A stretch of 12,678 nt of DNA from an uncultured Alphaproteobacteria bacterium (GTDB lineage Bacteria; Pseudomonadota; Alphaproteobacteria; Rhizobiales; Ancalomicrobiaceae), in the NCBI GenBank assembly GCA_937919435.1, contig CALFRR010000103.1, positions 1-12,678 of the forward strand, written 5' to 3'. A model generated the notes under the pieces. The model was not told the origin of the DNA. It did not search any database and saw nothing but the letters and a program-made list of their open reading frames with translations. Below, piece after piece: positions 11,762 through 12,678 of this stretch; position 1 is the first letter of the stretch; each line of letters starts with the position of its first letter. The position numbers and the translations under genes are program-made.

Positions 11762-12678
11762 TCAACGCCCGATCACCAGATAGCGCAGCGCGACGGACGG
11801 CGGATCGCCGCCGGGCGGGGCATCGAGGCGGCCGACGAGGTCGGAGAGCGGGTGCGACCGCATGTCGCCCGCCTTCGGCGTGCCGGCTGTCGCCAGAGCC
11901 ACGACCAGTTGCGGCTTGTCGCCGCCGCCGGTGCGACGCGCGACCGCGGTCCGGAACTCGACCCGGTCGCGACCGTCGGCGAGCGGACGGACGGTGCCGT
12001 CGTCTTCGACCAGCACCACCGAGATCGCCCTGCCGGGGGCGGCCGCGGCGCCGGTGACGGTGGCGCCCTCCGCGGCACGGTCGCTCGACAGATCGAGGCT
12101 CGGCCGGTCGCCGCCGAGTCGTGCCAGCCGGTCGAGCAGCGGACAGTGGGTCGGCATCACCAGATGCAGATCGATGTCGATCGGGAAGCCGAAAGTGCGC
12201 TGGAAATCGCCGTCGAGCACTTCGAACGGTCGGATCGACGCGCCGAAGGCGGCGGTGCGGGCGGTGTCGGCCTCGAGCCGTTCGGGGACCAACAGGATGC
12301 AGTTGTTGCGGGCATAGGCGGCGAGCCAGCCGGCGACGTCGGCGGGGGTCGGACGCGCGAACCGCCGGATGACGATGGCGTCGTCGGCGACCACCTCGCC
12401 GACCCGTGACGCCGGAGCGGGCGTCGTCGGCGGCGTCGGTGTGGGCGGCGTGGTCGTGGCGACGGGTGGTTCGACGAGCGGCCCCGACGGTGCGGCGACC
12501 CGTGGCGGCACGGTGTCCGGCGAGGGTGCGGTGGTCGCCGCGGGTGGCGGGAAGGTGGGGGCCGGCCGCGCGGCGGGCGGTTCGCTCGGTGTGGGCACGG
12601 CCGGCGACGTGGTGGGTGCCACGGCCGGTGTCGCCGGAGAGCCGGCGCCCGGAGCGGCCGGCGCGACGGCGGTCGGTG
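11762..12678 (-). CDS. Pro/Ala/Thr-rich protein with unassigned C-terminal domain (5' end missing)
   Basis: At least 305 codons are open to the right edge; the start is outside the window. The GTG codon at 12622-12620 lies in the low-complexity stretch without a ribosome site, so it is probably internal. The visible N-terminal part (about 90 residues) is a low-complexity Pro/Thr/Ala/Val linker, typical of a flexible tether. The rest, about 215 residues, looks globular: ADDAIVIRRFARPTPADV, a pair of cysteines (AYARNNCILLVPE and MPTHCPLLDRL), TFGFPIDIDLHLVMP, and ISVVLVEDDGTVRPLADG. It ends ALRYLVIGR. I see no enzyme motif or membrane segment in the visible part. The architecture recalls alphaproteobacterial proteins with an N-terminal effector (kinase- or caspase-like) and a Pro-rich linker, but I cannot support a function. 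It is convergent with lysR. Confidence 0.8.
   Translation of the reverse strand, partial: PTAVAPAAPGAGSPATPAVAPTTSPAVPTPSEPPAARPAPTFPPPAATTAPSPDTVPPRVAAPSGPLVEPPVATTTPPTPTPPTTPAPASRVGEVVADDAIVIRRFARPTPADVAGWLAAYARNNCILLVPERLEADTARTAAFGASIRPFEVLDGDFQRTFGFPIDIDLHLVMPTHCPLLDRLARLGGDRPSLDLSSDRAAEGATVTGAAAAPGRAISVVLVEDDGTVRPLADGRDRVEFRTAVARRTGGGDKPQLVVALATAGTPKAGDMRSHPLSDLVGRLDAPPGGDPPSVALRYLVIGR

Noticed and set aside
12620..12622. GTG at 12622 as the start of the right-edge protein
   Set aside because: No ribosome site precedes it, and the same Pro/Ala/Thr-rich frame continues open to the window edge, so the codon is probably internal.

Overview
The window is very GC-rich, with strong G/C preference at third codon positions and long open frames antisense to nearly every gene. 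Gene content (a ChvE-type sugar-binding protein, a Cache-domain chemoreceptor, a cytoplasmic gamma-glutamyltransferase-family enzyme, a two-subunit 2-oxoacid:ferredoxin oxidoreductase) and mostly Shine-Dalgarno-led starts suggest an alphaproteobacterial chromosome, probably Hyphomicrobiales. That placement is inference. I see no rRNA, tRNA, insertion sequence, phage gene, CRISPR array or toxin-antitoxin locus.

Layout, left to right. Eight of nine genes are on the minus strand. (1) 1-163: N-terminus of chvE, cut by the window edge. (2) 598-1380: DeoR-family repressor. (3) 1495-2391: protein resembling the YqeB/EF2563 family of molybdenum-hydroxylase accessory proteins. (4) 2678-3670: SBF-like (BASS superfamily) membrane transporter. 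(5) 3800-5599: gamma-glutamyltransferase-family Ntn hydrolase. (6) 5745-7463: methyl-accepting chemotaxis protein. (7) 7656-10282: korAB, joined by an ATGA overlap. (8) 10765-11727, plus strand: LysR-family regulator divergent from korAB across a 482-bp control region. (9) 11762-12678: C-terminal part of a Pro/Ala/Thr-rich protein of unknown function, convergent with lysR.

How they fit together. ChvE delivers sugars to an ABC importer whose other genes should lie left of the window. The adjacent DeoR repressor is the natural candidate regulator. Both chvE and deoR have sigma-70-like promoters on the minus strand (331-359 and 1423-1451), and both are overlaid by CGAAA/CGAAG half-sites 10 or 20 bp apart, the helical-phase arrangement known for DeoR-family operators. 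The same CGAAA-N5-CGAAA pattern recurs just after the deoR stop (574-588) and upstream of the transporter (3739-3753), so a small DeoR regulon can be proposed. KorAB interconverts 2-oxoglutarate and succinyl-CoA with ferredoxin and is probably controlled by the divergent LysR protein, which has a good T-N11-A dyad at 10703-10719. The middle genes (accessory protein, transporter, GGT-like enzyme, chemoreceptor) are separated by 129-286 bp gaps and look like independent units rather than one operon.

Most novel-looking signals: the candidate DeoR operator set, the dyads in the korA-lysR and korB-MCP gaps, the altered N-terminal glycine loop of the YqeB-like protein, and the unassigned C-terminal domain at the right edge.
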